From contig JAPPFJ010000005.1 of NCBI GenBank assembly GCA_028877215.1, positions 283,444-347,443 on the forward strand: a DNA stretch of 64,000 nt, written 5' to 3'. The stretch's first letter is position 1, and each line of letters starts with the position of its first letter. Origin of the DNA: Gemmatimonadota bacterium. Its GTDB lineage: Bacteria > Latescibacterota > UBA2968 > GCA-2709665. Under the pieces are notes generated by a model. The model was not told where the DNA came from. It did not search any database and saw nothing but the letters and a program-made list of their open reading frames with translations. Of the stretch, positions 1-9,209 are shown piece by piece. Both the position numbers and the translations under genes were made by a program.

Positions 1-771
1 AACGGCGCTGATTTCGTCCTTTGAAATCTTCTGTACGCTCATCGGATTGAACGTCTGGCGTGTGCCCGAACGGAGTGCAACCTCGATTCTTCCTCCGGTC
101 AAGACGAAAAACTGCAGCAGAAAACCCCCGCCCTGCATCGGCTCGACCTGATATTCCTCGGGGTCCAACCCGTCGATCCATACAGGAAGACATGCCCTGA
201 AGCGGTCATCCGCACACACGGATTGCGGTAGCGCCATCACCAGCGTTCCCGGCGATTCGTCCAGGGTCTCACCTATGGTCCTTCTTATCCCCGCAAGATA
301 GGGAATCACCTTCGCCGCGTAGTGGAAGTCGTCTTCGTCATCCCGCACGGGCGGCACGATACCCCATGTCATATGGTGGACGAATGGATTCCCGTGACCC
401 TGGGCAAGCATGTGGTCCCGGGCGGCTTCGTCCACGGGATGGACGACCGCGACGTAGTCAAACCAGCCCTTTCCTCGAGCGGAGCTGTCCTCGGGCAATC
501 CGGAAGGCACATTTATGTAGTCGTGCCCGTCGACCGGCGACGGATAGCACCGGGTGTCCCAGCCGGCGACGTATCCAATGCGTTTCAGTCGGCCGGAGAG
601 GACGTGCGGGGGATCGACAAAAATGGCGGCATGATCCGGATTCGGCAGCAAAGGCACCCCGGCGTCGGAGATTCTTCGAGCGACGTCGAGCGCCTCCCCG
701 AGGCGTTCGGGTGCATTGGGGATGTCGAGTTGATCGTTGAAATCATCCGGCAGAATGACGTTCCGGGCCAT
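1..771 (-). CDS. Unknown protein, 3' end cut by window edge
   Basis: The reading frame opens with ATG at 771 after a good AAGGAG ribosome site and stays open to base 1, giving 257 residues without a stop; the C-terminus lies outside the window. It begins MARNVILPDDF. It carries a central histidine pair (FVHHMTWGIVPP, about residue 135), a cysteine near residue 68 and no signal peptide or membrane segment, so it should be cytoplasmic. The HHMTWGI stretch faintly resembles the metal-ligand strand of vicinal-oxygen-chelate (glyoxalase) folds, but that is only a resemblance. It is divergent from the secreted lamin-tail protein gene. I do not recognise the family and assign no function. Confidence 0.75.
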   Translation of the reverse strand, partial: MARNVILPDDFNDQLDIPNAPERLGEALDVARRISDAGVPLLPNPDHAAIFVDPPHVLSGRLKRIGYVAGWDTRCYPSPVDGHDYINVPSGLPEDSSARGKGWFDYVAVVHPVDEAARDHMLAQGHGNPFVHHMTWGIVPPVRDDEDDFHYAAKVIPYLAGIRRTIGETLDESPGTLVMALPQSVCADDRFRACLPVWIDGLDPEEYQVEPMQGGGFLLQFFVLTGGRIEVALRSGTRQTFNPMSVQKISKDEISAV

Positions 772-1182
772 CTTGATCTCCTTCTGGACGAGGACGATCA
801 CGATCGATCACACGTATTGATTCCGAAGACAGGTCGGGCTGCGGGCGCTGAAGTGGAAAACATCAACCTTTACGCTGTAAAATCGCGTCGGGTCTTCGCG
901 GTGTCAAGGGGAATTCGTTTTGGGAAGGAGAAATGGGATCGGTACAAGGGGTTCTCAGCCTTGCTGAAGCCGCTGCCGGCAAGGGGCGCAGCAATCTAGC
1001 GTGGACATTTCCCGTTTTGCGGCTGGGGCTCCGTCGGGAATTTTCGTCACTTATCGACCGCGAGCGATGTTTCAATTTCAAAACCTCTGCTGAAAATTGT
1101 ATTCATCCACGAGTGTGTCCGATCGGATGATCCTGTGATACAACAGATTGATAAAAAATAACTTATGTCACAAAATCCTGAT
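772..1182. other. Divergent intergenic region
   Basis: About 410 bases between a minus-strand gene and the sigma-54 promoter of the lamin-tail gene. Open frames here on either strand are short, lack ribosome sites and resemble nothing I know. The last 100 bases are AT-richer, as expected upstream of a sigma-54 promoter that needs an activator site, but I see no clear repeated activator motif. Confidence 0.5.
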
Positions 1183-1198
1183 TGGCACAAGGATTGCA
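1183..1198 (+). promoter_or_regulatory. Sigma-54 (-24/-12) promoter
   Basis: The bases TGGCAC then five bases then TTGCA match the RpoN consensus. GG lies at 1184-1185 and GC at 1196-1197, exactly 12 bases apart. Transcription would begin near 1209, just upstream of the ribosome site (AAGGAG, 1228-1233) and the GTG at 1240. This placement argues against the upstream in-frame ATG at 1165, which would lie before the transcript start. An enhancer-binding activator would be needed; none is encoded here. Confidence 0.7.
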
Positions 1199-1239
1199 TC
1201 GTCCGGTATACGTATAGGCGCCTGCGGAAGGAGAGACGT

Positions 1240-4200
1240 GTGAAACAGATGCTCGTGTTAGTGTTCGTGTTCCTGGTCATTGACCGGACGGGGCTGTGGG
1301 CGCAGGCGGTAGCAACGCCGGATACGCTTCGCTTCGGTCCTGTGCGCACGTGGACTTCCGTCCAGGATAGTGTCCATATCCGAAACACGGGTGACGCTGA
1401 CGTAATCCTGATTTCCGGCGACGTGGACAATGCCGCCTTCCAGCTGCCGAGCGACCCGTTCTCCGATACAAGCGACACGCTGGCACCCGACCAGGCCCTG
1501 AATCTCCCCGTAATCTTTGAGCCGACTGACATTGGCGTGCTCACCGCAATCCTAACGGTCGGCACCAATGGGGGTTCTCTGAACGTGCATCTCACCGGCG
1601 AGGGCGTTCGCGAGGTGATCGTCATCCAGGAGATCCTCGCCGACCCGCCACCGGGTCTCGCCGGTGACGCCAATGGAGACGGGGTACGTGATACTTACCA
1701 CGATGAATTCGTTGAACTCCTGAATATCGGATTGAGACCTGTCGACATCGGGGGGTGGCAATTAAGCGATGCAGGAGCGGCCGTGTCAAAGAGGTTTACG
1801 TTTCCGGAAGATACCCGGCTGAATCCGGGCGAACGCGCAGTCCTGTTTGGCGGCGGCAGTCCAACCGGTTTCCCGGGACCCGTGTTTGTCGACGACGGAA
1901 GGATCGGTGGTGGTCTGAGTAACACAAGCGACGCCGTTTTCCTGATAGATTCTAATGTACCGGATACGATGGCGACCGCCGCCTACGATACCCTGGCGGA
2001 CCGGAACCAATCCCTGGTTCGCCATCCAGAGGGTCAGGGCCCCTTCGTTCTCCACAGCGCATTGCCGGGTGGCGGCGCGCTGTTTTCTCCGGGCCGGGGG
2101 CGTTCGGACATCCAACGCATTGAAGTTCTGCCCGCGGATACCACGGTGGAACTTGGAGCGACGATCCGGTTCGAAGCTCGTGCCGAATTCAACGATGGAA
2201 GCGAGTCCACGATGGACGAGGTGGTGGTCTGGCATACCACCAACGATGCGGTAATCAGCCTTTCAGGCGCTATCGGAACCGCCGTGGGCGTGGGTATTGC
2301 CGAGATTGCCGCCAGCGTGTCAGGAGCAATCTCTATTTCCGGCCGGATTGTGGTCAGAGATCACGCCCAGTCGAATGCAGGGGCGCCGCCCGTCGAACCG
2401 GCAGGAGCCCGAGTGGTGATCGATGAGGTATTGGCTGATCCGGCTCCCGGTGGGGGCGGGGATGCCAATCGGGACGGGGTGAGGGACGGCAAGGCCGACG
2501 AGTTCGTTGAAATATGGAATGTAGACTCGAAGCCCCTAAAGATAGGCGGATGGTGGCTGAGCGACGACGACGTCGGGCCAAGAGGGCGATTTCACTTCCC
2601 CGACGGGCTGACACTTGAACCGGGAATGCGTGCAGTGCTTTTTGGCGGGGGTAATCCACGAGATATCCCAGGACTCGTATTCGTAGATGACGGCAGTATC
2701 GGTAACGGATTGACCAATAAGGGGGATCTGGTATTGCTCGTCGACCCCGTCTCGGACGATACCGTGGCTGTCGCCGACTTCCGGGTAACAGGGGACCTGA
2801 ACCGGTCCGTCGTGCGGTTCGCCGAGGGCGTGTACGTTCCGCATGCCGACTTGCCGGACGGCGAGGTGATTTCGCCGGGTCGGCCGCACCCGAAGCCTGC
2901 CGTACCCGTGGAATCGGCGGAAATCTCCCGGCCCGAGTTTCTGGATTCCCCACCATCGTGGTGCCGGGTAGGCGCGCTTTGCCGGTTCAAGCCCAGAATT
3001 CGCAATCTCGACGGCGGATTCGTGCATCTGGAAACCCGAGCACACGGCGTTGTATGGGACCGTTCTACGGGCGAGATTTCGTGGAGGCCGGAACGGGAAG
3101 GTCGATTTCGCTTCTGGCAGACCGCGGTGAGTGGTTCGGGCGAGAAGACAGTACGGCAATTCGATATATGGGTTGAACCCCGTCCACAGATCGCAATCGT
3201 CGAGATTCTGGCGGACCCGCCGGACGGCCTGAACGGTGACGCGAATGGAGATGGAACGCGTGACAGCCAGTCGGACGAGTTCGTCGAGATCCTGAATGAA
3301 GGGTCGGACGCGGTCTGGATTTCGGATTGGCGTTTGAGCGACGACGACGTTTCGGCACGAAGGCAGTTCAGGTTTCCCGGTTTCACCAGACTTCAACCCG
3401 GAGAACGCGCCGTTCTGTTTGGAGGCGGACAGTCAAAGGGCATCGATGGGCCGGTTTTCGTGGATGATGGCAGTATCGGTAACGGTTTGACCGACAAGTC
3501 TGATGTGATTCTGTTAATCGACTCCGCCTTGAACGATACGCTCGCCAGCGCCGTCTATACCGTAGAGGGAGATATCGACCAATCTCTGGTGTGGAATGGT
3601 TCCGCCTGGGTCCCTCACGAGACCCCTCCCGGTCGCGGGGTTTACTCCCCCGGATTGCCCTCCGAGATGGGTACTGTCATTGGAAAAGACGCCGATGACC
3701 GGCCCGGCTCCGGTCCCGACCATGGCGATGCGGAGTCGGATGGCGAGGGAGGTGGAGGCGGAACTTCGTCGGGTACAGTTCCGGCATCCGTGATAATCAG
3801 CGAAATTCTCGCGAATCCTGCCCCGGGGGCAACCGGCGACGTCAACGCCGACGGAGAACGCCACGGATATCAGGACGAATTCGTGGAACTGTGGAATGCC
3901 GGAACCGACACGGCCCGTCTCGACGGGTGCAGGCTTGGAGATGACGATACGCCAATGGGTCGCCTGTTCGAATTTCCTTCAGGTACGATGCTCCCGCCAG
4001 ACGGGTTTCTGGTCCTTTTCGGTGGCGGATCCACTACAAACTTCCCCGAAAACGCTTTTGTGGATGACGGTCGGATCGGCGACGGGCTCTCGAATGCGGG
4101 CGACTCGATCGTGTTTCTATCGCCTGAGGGTGTGGACACGCTTGACATCATCGGCTATGACACGGCGCCCGGGGGCACCTCTCTGGTCCGCAGGGGGGAC

Positions 4201-5847
4201 GCCAAGCTGCAAAGGCATGATCTTCTGCCCTATACAGGCTCGACTTCGCCCGGCCGTGCCGCGCCACTGCTGGTTGCCATCCGTGTCGTACCCGATACGC
4301 TGGACGTGCCATCGGGATCCGATCGCATCGTTACCGCAGAAGGTGTCTTCGATTCGGAAACCGTGACAGATGTCACCGGCGATTTGACGTGGAGCGTTGA
4401 AGATTCTGCTGTCGCACGGCTTGAAACGGCCGTGCGGGTAAGGGGGCTTGCTCCCGGGGAAACGGTCTTGCATGCACGGTACGGGCGTTTCACATCCAGC
4501 GCCGTCGTCCGGGTTCATCCGAAGCCTGTCGACGGCAACGCCGGCGGGGTGAAGCCTCCATCCAATCTTCCCCCGTTGTTCATCTCGCGCCCCGACACGC
4601 TGGCCATAACAGGTTTGGCATACACGTACACGCCCTCTGCTGAAGATCCCGAAAGCGACCCGGTGTCTATTTGGGTGCCGCGCCGCCCGGCATGGATGAA
4701 TTGGAACGACATCGTTCTGGAGGGTTTGCCGGGACATACCGGCTCCTGGCCGGTTGTCGTCGCGGCCGCAGACCACAACGACACGACCGAACAGGCGTTC
4801 ACCATACATGTCGTAACACCCCGGCTTGATCCGGCAGGCCGTCGGGACAGCGTTGCCTATGTGGGCGTAACCTGGCGGAAGTCACTGGATATCAGGAAGG
4901 GTATCCAGGCGCAGATAGACGGGGGACCCGTTCTCGACGCTTCGGGCGAATCTCTCGTGTGGCGCCCCGGCCCCGGAGACAAGGGGCGACGCACAATAAC
5001 TGTTTCCATAAGCCGGAACGGCGTCGAAAGTCTGATCCTGACATTCATGATCACGGTACGGCCCCGGCCGATCATCCGCGTGGACGAAATTCTGGCCGAT
5101 CCGATAACGGATGTCAATGGCGATGGCAAGCAGGAACGATACGGAGATCAATTCATCGAATTGTACAATGTCGCCGAGCACGCGGTGGATCTGTCTGGCT
5201 GGACGCTCGGTGACGACGACGGAAGTCCCTTTGAATTCCCTGGTGGCGCGGTCTTGAATGGCGGCGAGCGATTCATCCTCTTCGGCGGCGGAATCCGCTC
5301 GGGCAAAAGGGGATGTTTTTCCGCGGGAGGCCGAATAGGGAACGGGCTGGATACCGAGGACAGGATTCTGTTGATCGCACCTGCCGGGCCCGATACGCTG
5401 GTGGATGTGCGATATGTGAAGGGGCAGATCGGCGCCTCACTGGTACCGGACCCGCACACGCCCGGGAAATGGTTGCCTCACGACCGCGTTTCGCATCTGC
5501 CGTATTCGCCCGGGACGGCGACACCACTGGCGGACTCCGCCTTCTCAGACGCGTCGGGAATAACCACAGATGACGTGGATCCCCACCCGGAGTATCCATT
5601 TCCAAACCCTTTCAATGTTCACACGACCATCGGGTTTCGAAGCACCGGCGATCCGGCGGAGTTAACGGTTTACAATGTTCTCGGACAACCCGTCAGGCGG
5701 TTTTCGATTTCAGCGGTCGCGGGTTATCATCAACCGGTGTGGGACGGGCGCGACGATCTGGGTCGATCGGTAGGCACTGGCATATACCTGATTCGCCTGA
5801 GAAACGGACCCCGCGTCCGAACGATGCGCGTGGTGCTGGTTAAATGA
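1240..5847 (+). CDS. Secreted multi-lamin-tail-domain protein with FlgD-like C-terminus
   Basis: A 1,535-residue exported protein. GTG at 1240 was chosen because AAGGAG sits six bases upstream and the product then starts with a signal peptide (hydrophobic LVLVFVFLVI, cleavage after LWAQ). Domains in order: a Hydin/ASPM-like beta domain (about 22-120); five lamin-tail domains starting near 125, 392, 653, 851 and 1277, each with EILADP (or a variant), an acidic DxNxDG loop, DEFVEL (or a variant) and LFGGG; two BIG2-like Ig domains (about 291-375 and 1009-1095); a cadherin/Ig-like stretch; and a FlgD-type or secretion-tail domain (from about 1447, PNPFN...YNVLGQ...GIYLIRL). Lamin-tail domains in bacteria occur in surface and exported proteins. 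The role is probably structural or adhesive at the cell surface. The DxNxDG loops suggest calcium-stabilised folding (inference). It is followed by a small mobile repeat. Confidence 0.85.
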   Translation: MKQMLVLVFVFLVIDRTGLWAQAVATPDTLRFGPVRTWTSVQDSVHIRNTGDADVILISGDVDNAAFQLPSDPFSDTSDTLAPDQALNLPVIFEPTDIGVLTAILTVGTNGGSLNVHLTGEGVREVIVIQEILADPPPGLAGDANGDGVRDTYHDEFVELLNIGLRPVDIGGWQLSDAGAAVSKRFTFPEDTRLNPGERAVLFGGGSPTGFPGPVFVDDGRIGGGLSNTSDAVFLIDSNVPDTMATAAYDTLADRNQSLVRHPEGQGPFVLHSALPGGGALFSPGRGRSDIQRIEVLPADTTVELGATIRFEARAEFNDGSESTMDEVVVWHTTNDAVISLSGAIGTAVGVGIAEIAASVSGAISISGRIVVRDHAQSNAGAPPVEPAGARVVIDEVLADPAPGGGGDANRDGVRDGKADEFVEIWNVDSKPLKIGGWWLSDDDVGPRGRFHFPDGLTLEPGMRAVLFGGGNPRDIPGLVFVDDGSIGNGLTNKGDLVLLVDPVSDDTVAVADFRVTGDLNRSVVRFAEGVYVPHADLPDGEVISPGRPHPKPAVPVESAEISRPEFLDSPPSWCRVGALCRFKPRIRNLDGGFVHLETRAHGVVWDRSTGEISWRPEREGRFRFWQTAVSGSGEKTVRQFDIWVEPRPQIAIVEILADPPDGLNGDANGDGTRDSQSDEFVEILNEGSDAVWISDWRLSDDDVSARRQFRFPGFTRLQPGERAVLFGGGQSKGIDGPVFVDDGSIGNGLTDKSDVILLIDSALNDTLASAVYTVEGDIDQSLVWNGSAWVPHETPPGRGVYSPGLPSEMGTVIGKDADDRPGSGPDHGDAESDGEGGGGGTSSGTVPASVIISEILANPAPGATGDVNADGERHGYQDEFVELWNAGTDTARLDGCRLGDDDTPMGRLFEFPSGTMLPPDGFLVLFGGGSTTNFPENAFVDDGRIGDGLSNAGDSIVFLSPEGVDTLDIIGYDTAPGGTSLVRRGDAKLQRHDLLPYTGSTSPGRAAPLLVAIRVVPDTLDVPSGSDRIVTAEGVFDSETVTDVTGDLTWSVEDSAVARLETAVRVRGLAPGETVLHARYGRFTSSAVVRVHPKPVDGNAGGVKPPSNLPPLFISRPDTLAITGLAYTYTPSAEDPESDPVSIWVPRRPAWMNWNDIVLEGLPGHTGSWPVVVAAADHNDTTEQAFTIHVVTPRLDPAGRRDSVAYVGVTWRKSLDIRKGIQAQIDGGPVLDASGESLVWRPGPGDKGRRTITVSISRNGVESLILTFMITVRPRPIIRVDEILADPITDVNGDGKQERYGDQFIELYNVAEHAVDLSGWTLGDDDGSPFEFPGGAVLNGGERFILFGGGIRSGKRGCFSAGGRIGNGLDTEDRILLIAPAGPDTLVDVRYVKGQIGASLVPDPHTPGKWLPHDRVSHLPYSPGTATPLADSAFSDASGITTDDVDPHPEYPFPNPFNVHTTIGFRSTGDPAELTVYNVLGQPVRRFSISAVAGYHQPVWDGRDDLGRSVGTGIYLIRLRNGPRVRTMRVVLVK

Positions 5848-5876
5848 CCCGCGGAAGCTCCACGGGCAGCCGACGA

Positions 5877-6060
5877 GTGCTCTGTCCCGGAAATAAGTTG
5901 CCTAAATTCGACCGTCAAGTCGCCTGGCTCGCATCCTTCGACAGGCTCAGGAACCAGCGCCAGAGCGCAGGCGACCTGCGTAAGGTCGGCGAGCGAGGGG
6001 AACGTAGCGAGACAGGATGAATCGGCGGTCGAATGGTGAAGAATTTTTGGGACAGGACAC
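5877..6060. mobile_element. MITE-A copy 1 (184 bp, with extra internal segment)
   Basis: Begins GTGCTCTGTCCCGGAAAT and ends with the imperfect inverse of that sequence (ATTTTTGGGACAGGACAC, inverse GTGTCCTGTCCC...). The inner arms also pair imperfectly (ATTCGACCG near 5906 with CGGTCGAAT near 6027), so the whole element can fold as one long hairpin. A second copy lies at 19500-19662. This copy has an extra segment containing CTTCGACAGGCTCAGGAACC that copy 2 lacks. No protein is encoded and no target duplication is obvious. It lies 29 bases after the lamin-tail gene. Confidence 0.7.
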
Positions 6061-6206
6061 CAGGTCCTAACACGGATTTCCGCGGGGTCCGGTGTGCGGA
6101 AAGGCCCGAATTTGTGCGTAAGAGTCCATTCTCGCGGTAACGGGGGCAATCGTCGTTAAGACTGTCTCGGAGAGAATGAGAACAATTGAGGAAAGGAGGT
6201 GAAACC

Positions 6207-6467
6207 ATGGCCCAGCCGGAGATCACGTTCAGACACGGTTCCTGCAGCGCTTCCGTCTTCGAGAACGAATACAACCGCGGCAAGGATAGCTTCAACGTCC
6301 GTACCGTTTCGTTCCAGAGAAGCTACCGGGACAAGCAAGGCGAATGGCATCGTTCCAGCAGCCTGAGGGTGAACGACATTCCCAAAGCGATCCTGGTACT
6401 CAACAAGGCATATGAGTACCTGACATCCAACGGCAATACGGACGTCGAGGAAGAGTCAGAGAGCTGA
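6207..6467 (+). CDS. Small conserved protein of unknown function
   Basis: An 86-residue protein beginning MAQPEITFRHG, with a near-perfect Shine-Dalgarno (AAAGGAGGTGA) before ATG 6207. It has the pattern of a compact single-domain cytoplasmic protein: a beta-rich N-terminal half (TVSFQRSYRDKQGEW) and a helical C-terminal half (SLRVNDIPKAILVLNKAYEYL) followed by an acidic tail (DVEEESES). I recall small proteins with this RSYxDKxGxW...SLRxNDxPKA signature in varied bacteria and archaea, without a known function. It stands alone as a unit, followed by its own hairpin terminator, and the strong ribosome site suggests high expression. Confidence 0.8.
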   Translation: MAQPEITFRHGSCSASVFENEYNRGKDSFNVRTVSFQRSYRDKQGEWHRSSSLRVNDIPKAILVLNKAYEYLTSNGNTDVEEESES

Positions 6468-6492
6468 ATCGAGCTTCACCTTAGCGAGCGAA

Positions 6493-6528
6493 GAGGGACA
6501 GCCGGTATCATTCCGGGTGTCCCTCTTT
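6493..6528 (+). terminator. Rho-independent terminator
   Basis: GAGGGACA (6493-6500) pairs perfectly with TGTCCCTC (6518-6525), with an inner CCGG/CCGG extension, followed by TTT. It ends the transcript of the small protein at 6207-6467. Confidence 0.7.
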
Positions 6529-6625
6529 CACGTTATTGCCGTTCTGCTGTTGTTTCGCTGGGAGACTTTTCGTATCTTCATCTGAACACGATTTCCGCGG
6601 ATCTTTGCAAATCTGGAGTTCGTTC

Positions 6626-7546
6626 ATGGAAGAATCGTCGATCGATGTAATAGAATCGTTGCGCCGTCTGACAGGCGAATTGCAGAATTTCGAGGAGATC
6701 GTCAAGCATATCAAGCCCCCGTCGGGTGAAATTCCCGAGTTAGAGGGAATCGAAATCTACGGAGAGACGATTCCGCTTGAGGGCCTGATCGGCGGTGATC
6801 ATATCATATATGTCGACTTCAAGAGACGGTATGATCTGGAGGCACGGATACACAAGGCGGAGCAGGAAGGGCGTGGGACCGTAGCTGCGAATCTGAGGAG
6901 ATGCGAGCGGATGGCCGGCGTCGCCCTCGTGGATGTTTCCGGACATCAGATAACAGATGCAATGCTGGCCGGAATGCTGCACGAGGCATTCCTGCTCGGC
7001 GCCACCTACGAGCTGGACCAGTTCGGTACGATCACCGAGAAACTGTTTGAAAATCTGAATACCCGGATCTACAATTCTTCCAGCGTCAGCAAATTCCTGA
7101 CGATGATCTATGGAGAAATCAGCGAGGACGACACGTTCACTTTTCTTTCCGCCGCGCATCCCATCCCGGTTGTTTTCTCCAATCTGCAGGATCGGATTAT
7201 GGACGTCAGCGAGGATCTCTTCGTGAATTTTCCTCCAATCGGCACCCTGCCATCACAGGAGGATATAGACCGGCAGGCGATCCAGAGTGTGCTTGGCTTC
7301 AAGAAAAAATACGAGATCAACGTGTGGACGCTTCAAGGATCCGGCGACGTCCTTTTGTTGTATACGGACGGACTGGCGGACCATCGCCGGGGCGACGAAG
7401 ACTATTTCCCCGATCGGCTGGAGGACATTCTCCGCGGTGTCAAGGGGCTGTCGGCTCATGGAATATTCAAAGCCATAAAGGATGACGTGCTCGATTTCGG
7501 CCAGCCACTTGACGATATCAGTCTTGTCGTTATAAAAAAAACCTGA
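6626..7546 (+). CDS. PP2C / SpoIIE-type serine phosphatase
   Basis: A 306-residue soluble protein. ATG 6626 follows a weak GGAG; the in-frame upstream ATG at 6536 lies inside the terminator region and adds a cysteine-rich stretch of no family resemblance. A helical N-terminus (about 1-60) precedes a SpoIIE/PP2C-like phosphatase domain. The motifs are VALVDVSGHQITDAML (metal-binding Asp and SGH, near residue 95), FTFLSAAHPIPVVF, LLLYTDGLADHR (Asp) and PLDDISLVVI (Asp-Asp) at the C-terminus. Such enzymes dephosphorylate anti-sigma antagonists in partner-switching or general stress pathways. No kinase or antagonist gene is adjacent, so the target is unknown. Confidence 0.85.
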   Translation: MEESSIDVIESLRRLTGELQNFEEIVKHIKPPSGEIPELEGIEIYGETIPLEGLIGGDHIIYVDFKRRYDLEARIHKAEQEGRGTVAANLRRCERMAGVALVDVSGHQITDAMLAGMLHEAFLLGATYELDQFGTITEKLFENLNTRIYNSSSVSKFLTMIYGEISEDDTFTFLSAAHPIPVVFSNLQDRIMDVSEDLFVNFPPIGTLPSQEDIDRQAIQSVLGFKKKYEINVWTLQGSGDVLLLYTDGLADHRRGDEDYFPDRLEDILRGVKGLSAHGIFKAIKDDVLDFGQPLDDISLVVIKKT

Positions 7547-7624
7547 TAGTGGACCCATCGGCCGCGGTCCGTCGAACCGCCGGCCTGACTCTGAAAACGG
7601 TGCAATTCCGCAGGAGGCAATGTT

Positions 7625-9034
7625 ATGAAAATGTTCGTCAATTCCCGCTGGATCGACAAGGACGAAAAGGTCGAAGTGTTGAACCCGTACGATGGATCCG
7701 TTGTCGATACGGTGCCACGCGCCGACGGACGAGATGTGCAGGCTGCCCTCGCGACGGCGGCCAGGGGCGCGGAGGTGATGGCGGCGATGCCGGCTCACGA
7801 ACGATACCGGATTCTGCATCGTGCAGCCGAGTTGATGGCGGAACGCCAGGAGGATTTCGGGCAGACCATTTCTGCCGAAGAGGGAAAGGTCATTTCCGAA
7901 GGGCGCGGCGAGGCCGCCCGGTCAATCGATACGATGACGCTATCGGCCGAAGAGGCAAAACGGCTCTACGGCGAGACGATTCCATTGGACGGCGCAACCG
8001 GTGCGGAGGGCAAATTCGGATTTACCGTTCATGTGCCATGCGGCGTTGTCGTTGCCATTACGCCTTTCAATTTTCCCTTGAATCTGGTGTGTCACAAGGT
8101 GGGACCTGCACTTGCGGCCGGAAATTCGGTGATTGTAAAACCGGCCACAGACACGCCCCTTTCAGCGTTGAAACTCGTGGAGGTTCTTCTGGATGCGGGC
8201 ACGCCGGTCGAAGCCGTTCAGTGTATCACGGGGCCGGGAGGTGAACTCGGCGACCTGTTGTCTTCTGACTCCCGGGTGCGCAAGATCTCCTTCACCGGAA
8301 GCAGGGACGTCGGTGAACAGATCTGCAAAACAGCGGGGTTGAAAAAAGTAACGATGGAGCTTGGATCCAATTCGCCGTTAATCGTTATGCCCGACGCCGA
8401 TCTGGAAAAGGTGGCTGCCGCGACGACCGCGACAGGGTTTGCAAACGCCGGGCAGGTTTGCATTTCCGCGCAGCGCGTCATGGTCAATAAGGACGTTTAC
8501 GAGGACTTCATCGACGTACTCAAGCCTCAGGTGGAAGCACTGAAAATCGGCGATCAGCTGGATGAGTCGGTGTCCATGGGGCCGATGATCCGCGAAGGAG
8601 ATGCCGAGCGGGTAGGCGCCTGGATTCGCGAGGCCAGAGAGGGCGGCGCAAGGGTAATCGTGGGCGGTGATCGGGACGGCACGTTGCACGCGCCTACGGT
8701 GGTGGCGGACGTCGACCCCAAGATGCGGATCTCATGCGACGAGCTCTTCGGTCCGGCCGTCGGACTGACACGGTTCGATACAATCGATGAGGCCATCGCC
8801 TCGGCCAACGACACCAATTACGGTCTGTCGGCCGCGTTATTCACGGAGAACCTGGACCACGCGATGCAATTCGTAAACAAGGTGCAGTCGGGGAATATTA
8901 TGGTTAACTGGGGCCCTCAATGGCGTGCGGACCTGATGCCTTACGGTGGATTGAAAGATAGCGGGATGGGCAAGGAAGGACCAAAGTACGCGGTGGAGGA
9001 GATGACAGAGTTGAAGATGGTGGTATTCCATTAG
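7625..9034 (+). CDS. NAD(P)-dependent aldehyde dehydrogenase family protein
   Basis: 469 residues, starting at ATG 7625 behind CAGGAGGCAATGTT. It shows the ALDH superfamily pattern: FNFPLNLVCHKVGPALAAGN (cofactor site), FTGSRDVGEQI, ELGSNSPLIV with the general-base Glu, and the catalytic Cys in NAGQVCISAQRV (about residue 280). The C-terminal MPYGGLKDSGMGKEG motif is typical of the lactaldehyde, succinate-semialdehyde and non-phosphorylating glyceraldehyde-3-phosphate dehydrogenase branch. The enzyme oxidises an aldehyde to the acid in the cytoplasm; the substrate cannot be told from sequence. It lies 78 bases after the PP2C gene and may share its transcript. Confidence 0.9.
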   Translation: MKMFVNSRWIDKDEKVEVLNPYDGSVVDTVPRADGRDVQAALATAARGAEVMAAMPAHERYRILHRAAELMAERQEDFGQTISAEEGKVISEGRGEAARSIDTMTLSAEEAKRLYGETIPLDGATGAEGKFGFTVHVPCGVVVAITPFNFPLNLVCHKVGPALAAGNSVIVKPATDTPLSALKLVEVLLDAGTPVEAVQCITGPGGELGDLLSSDSRVRKISFTGSRDVGEQICKTAGLKKVTMELGSNSPLIVMPDADLEKVAAATTATGFANAGQVCISAQRVMVNKDVYEDFIDVLKPQVEALKIGDQLDESVSMGPMIREGDAERVGAWIREAREGGARVIVGGDRDGTLHAPTVVADVDPKMRISCDELFGPAVGLTRFDTIDEAIASANDTNYGLSAALFTENLDHAMQFVNKVQSGNIMVNWGPQWRADLMPYGGLKDSGMGKEGPKYAVEEMTELKMVVFH

Positions 9035-9209
9035 CCTTGACGGGCGGGCGCACGAGACGCAAACCGCACGTCGATCGGGAAGCCTCGCGATACACGACCG
9101 CGGATGAAACGCGAAAACCGCCGGGACGTGGGCGGATGAAGGGTGGCCGACGGCGGTTCGTTCGTGAAAGCCAGGTTCAACGGATCAGGGACATTTCGTA
9201 CACAAAAAC

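Noticed and set aside
322..999. Plus-strand 225-codon open frame
   Set aside because: It is the antisense of the minus-strand gene ending at 771 and has no ribosome site or family resemblance.
1165..1239. Start of the lamin-tail protein at ATG 1165
   Set aside because: It lies upstream of the sigma-54 promoter and puts 25 charged residues before a clean signal peptide; GTG 1240 has a proper ribosome site.
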